64,000 bases of DNA from Blastococcus aurantiacus (GTDB taxonomy: Bacteria > Actinomycetota > Actinomycetes > Mycobacteriales > Geodermatophilaceae): contig NZ_FNBT01000009.1 in assembly GCF_900102425.1 (NCBI RefSeq), positions 124,001 to 188,000 on the forward strand, given 5' to 3'. Of the stretch, positions 62,535-64,000 are shown in pieces. The position numbers and the translations under genes were made by a program. The notes under the pieces were generated by a model that saw only the letters and a list, made by a program, of their open reading frames with translations, ran no database searches and was not told the DNA's origin. The stretch's first letter is position 1. Each line of letters starts with the position of its first letter.

Positions 62535-64000
62535 GTGCCTCCCCACGACGAGACCTCGCCCGTCGGGCCACGCGCCGGCTCGGTCCGCCGTCCGGCTCCC
62601 GCCCGTACCCGGAGCACCGGGGGCGGCGGCGGTGCCGCGCGCGGCGCCGGCGCCGGTCGGCCCGCGGTCCCGCCGCCCGGCCGCGGGCGCACGACCGCCG
62701 GCCGCTCGGGGAGCGCGGCGGGTCGTCCGCCTGCCGGGGGTGGCCGGCCGCCGAGTTCGGGCGGCCGTCCGCCGGGCTCCGGCGGTCCTCCCGGGTCGGG
62801 GCGCCCGCCGGGCTCGGGCGGTCGTCCGCCCGGTGGTGGGCGGCCCTCCGGCGGCAAGGGTCGCCCGGCGCGCACGAAGAAGCAGCGCCGTCGGCGTCGG
62901 CTGAAGATCGGCTTCGGCGTCCTCGGCGGTCTCTTCTTGCTGCTCTGCGTCTTCATCGGCGTCGTCTACGCCAGCACCGAGGTGCCCAGCCCCGACTCGA
63001 TCACCAGCGCCCAGACGACGGTCGTCTACTACTCCGACGGCACCACGGAGATGGCCCGCCTCGGCGACGAGAACCGCACGAACGTGCGCCTGGACCAGGT
63101 GAGCGAGGCCGCGCAGAACGCCGTTCTCGCGGCCGAGAACCGCGACTTCTACACCGACCCCGGCATCTCGGCCACGGGCATCGCCCGCGCCGCCTGGAGC
63201 AACCTGACCGGCGGCTCCACGCAGGGCGGGTCGACGATCACCCAGCAGTACGTCAAGAACGCGATCCTGGAGAACTCCGAGCGGTCGTTCAGCCGCAAGT
63301 TCCAGGAGCTCTTCGTGGCGATCAAGCTGGACAACAACTACTCGAAGGAACAGATCCTCGAGAACTACCTGAACACGATCTACTACGGGCGCGGTGCCTA
63401 CGGCATCGAGTCCGCGGCCAAGACGTACTTCGGCGTGCCGGCCGCGGAGCTGACGGCGGAGCAGGCGGCGGTGCTCGCCGTGCTGATCCGCAGCCCCGGC
63501 GCCTACGACCCCGAGCTGAATCCCGAGGGTGCGCAGGACCGCTGGGGCCTCGTGCTGGATGCCATGGTCGGCGAGGGCTGGCTGTCCGCAGAGGAGCGGG
63601 CGCTGTCGCAGTACCCGCTGGTGCTGCCCAAGGTGCCGCCGTCGAACGGGATCCCGAACGACTCGCGCGGCCACGTCGTCAACCGTGCACTGGCCGAGCT
63701 GGCCGCCAAGGGCTACACCGAGGACCAGATCAACGGCGGCGGCCTGCGGATCGTCACGACGGTGGACAAGCGCTACCAGGACGCCGCGGAGACCGCGGTG
63801 AACGACGTCATGACCGGTGAGCCGGAGCAGCTGCGCGAGGCGCTCGTCGCCGTCGACCCGAAGACCGGCGCGGTGCGCGCCTACTACGGGGGCGAGAACG
63901 GCGCCGGGTTCGACTACGCCCAGAGCCCGCGGCAGCCGGGCTCGTCCATGAAGCCCTACGCGCTCGCCACCGCGCTGAAGGACGGCATCAGCGTCACGGC
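62535..64000 (+). CDS. Bifunctional penicillin-binding protein, PBP1A/PonA type (3' end beyond window)
   Basis: The first 488 codons of a class A PBP. A Gly/Pro/Arg-rich cytosolic leader of about 115 residues (GGRPPGSGGPPGSG-like repeats) precedes a membrane helix (IGFGVLGGLFLLLCVFIGVVYA). The glycosyltransferase domain shows AENRDFYTDPG with the catalytic Glu, GGSTITQQYVKN and NTIYYGRGAYGIESAAKTYF. The transpeptidase domain begins with VAVDPKTGAVRAYYGG and the SxxK serine in PGSSMKPYALA near residue 469. GTG 62535 has AGAGGAA upstream. Position matches ponA1 (Rv0050). Confidence 0.94.
   Translation, partial: MPPHDETSPVGPRAGSVRRPAPARTRSTGGGGGAARGAGAGRPAVPPPGRGRTTAGRSGSAAGRPPAGGGRPPSSGGRPPGSGGPPGSGRPPGSGGRPPGGGRPSGGKGRPARTKKQRRRRRLKIGFGVLGGLFLLLCVFIGVVYASTEVPSPDSITSAQTTVVYYSDGTTEMARLGDENRTNVRLDQVSEAAQNAVLAAENRDFYTDPGISATGIARAAWSNLTGGSTQGGSTITQQYVKNAILENSERSFSRKFQELFVAIKLDNNYSKEQILENYLNTIYYGRGAYGIESAAKTYFGVPAAELTAEQAAVLAVLIRSPGAYDPELNPEGAQDRWGLVLDAMVGEGWLSAEERALSQYPLVLPKVPPSNGIPNDSRGHVVNRALAELAAKGYTEDQINGGGLRIVTTVDKRYQDAAETAVNDVMTGEPEQLREALVAVDPKTGAVRAYYGGENGAGFDYAQSPRQPGSSMKPYALATALKDGISVT

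Overview
This 64 kb window is a chromosomal origin region of a very GC-rich actinobacterium. GTG starts, GC-biased third positions, TANNNT -10 boxes and gene order all fit. The order follows the Mycobacterium tuberculosis Rv3907-Rv0050 neighbourhood closely, and details such as DLW-39, DUF5318 and the intergenic repeat type suggest a Geodermatophilaceae member (Blastococcus, Geodermatophilus or Modestobacter type). The taxon is an inference from synteny and protein similarity recalled from memory; no search was run.

Layout. 1-2.7 kb: acetoacetate-CoA ligase and a small NTF2-like protein. 2.7-12.5 kb: tRNA-Leu, then the cell-wall/Ser-Thr kinase operon fhaA-fhaB-pstP-rodA-pbpA-pknA plus pknB. 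12.5-20.6 kb: glutamine amidotransferase, DUF881 protein, crgA, a thiolase, PH-domain protein, rhomboid protease, cyclophilin, SppA, tRNA-Ala, DLW-39, tRNA-Ile and a DUF3566 membrane protein. 20.7-25.3 kb: gyrA and gyrB. 25.6-30.8 kb: accessory insert (amino acid permease, DUF2867 remnant, ABC exporter, unrecognised protein) and dciA. 30.8-37.1 kb: recF, gnd, dnaN, oriC, dnaA. 37.7-43.4 kb: rpmH, rnpA, yidD, yidC, khpB (jag), rsmG, parS, parA, parB. 43.4-55.4 kb: a D-Ala-D-Ala ligase, an aminotransferase, a CwlM-like amidase, trxA, trxB, a pseudokinase, murJ, a DUF6049 protein, mutT. 55.4-64 kb: CCA-adding enzyme, MFS transporter, yqgE, a lipoprotein, ino1, a PadR regulator, DUF5318 and the first part of a bifunctional penicillin-binding protein.

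How it works together. Replication (dnaA, dnaN, recF, gyrAB, dciA), segregation (parABS) and cell-wall growth control sit together. From mycobacterial work, PknA/PknB and PstP set the phosphorylation of CwlM and of the MurJ-linked pseudokinase, and FhaA reads the phosphorylated pseudokinase; all these parts are here, on both sides of oriC. In this genome the pseudokinase is a gene separate from murJ, and sigM, which follows mviN in M. tuberculosis, is absent.

Not explained by ordinary gene content: a palindromic intergenic element abutting the stop codon of five minus-strand genes, with compensatory changes in its arms; a DnaA-box-like cluster about 20 kb from oriC; a 65-bp direct repeat beside oriC; parS palindromes inside coding or former coding DNA; two genes whose only sensible start seems to be CTG; six probably leaderless genes; and a duplicated 19-mer upstream of gyrB. 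I saw no phage, IS, CRISPR or biosynthetic cluster.
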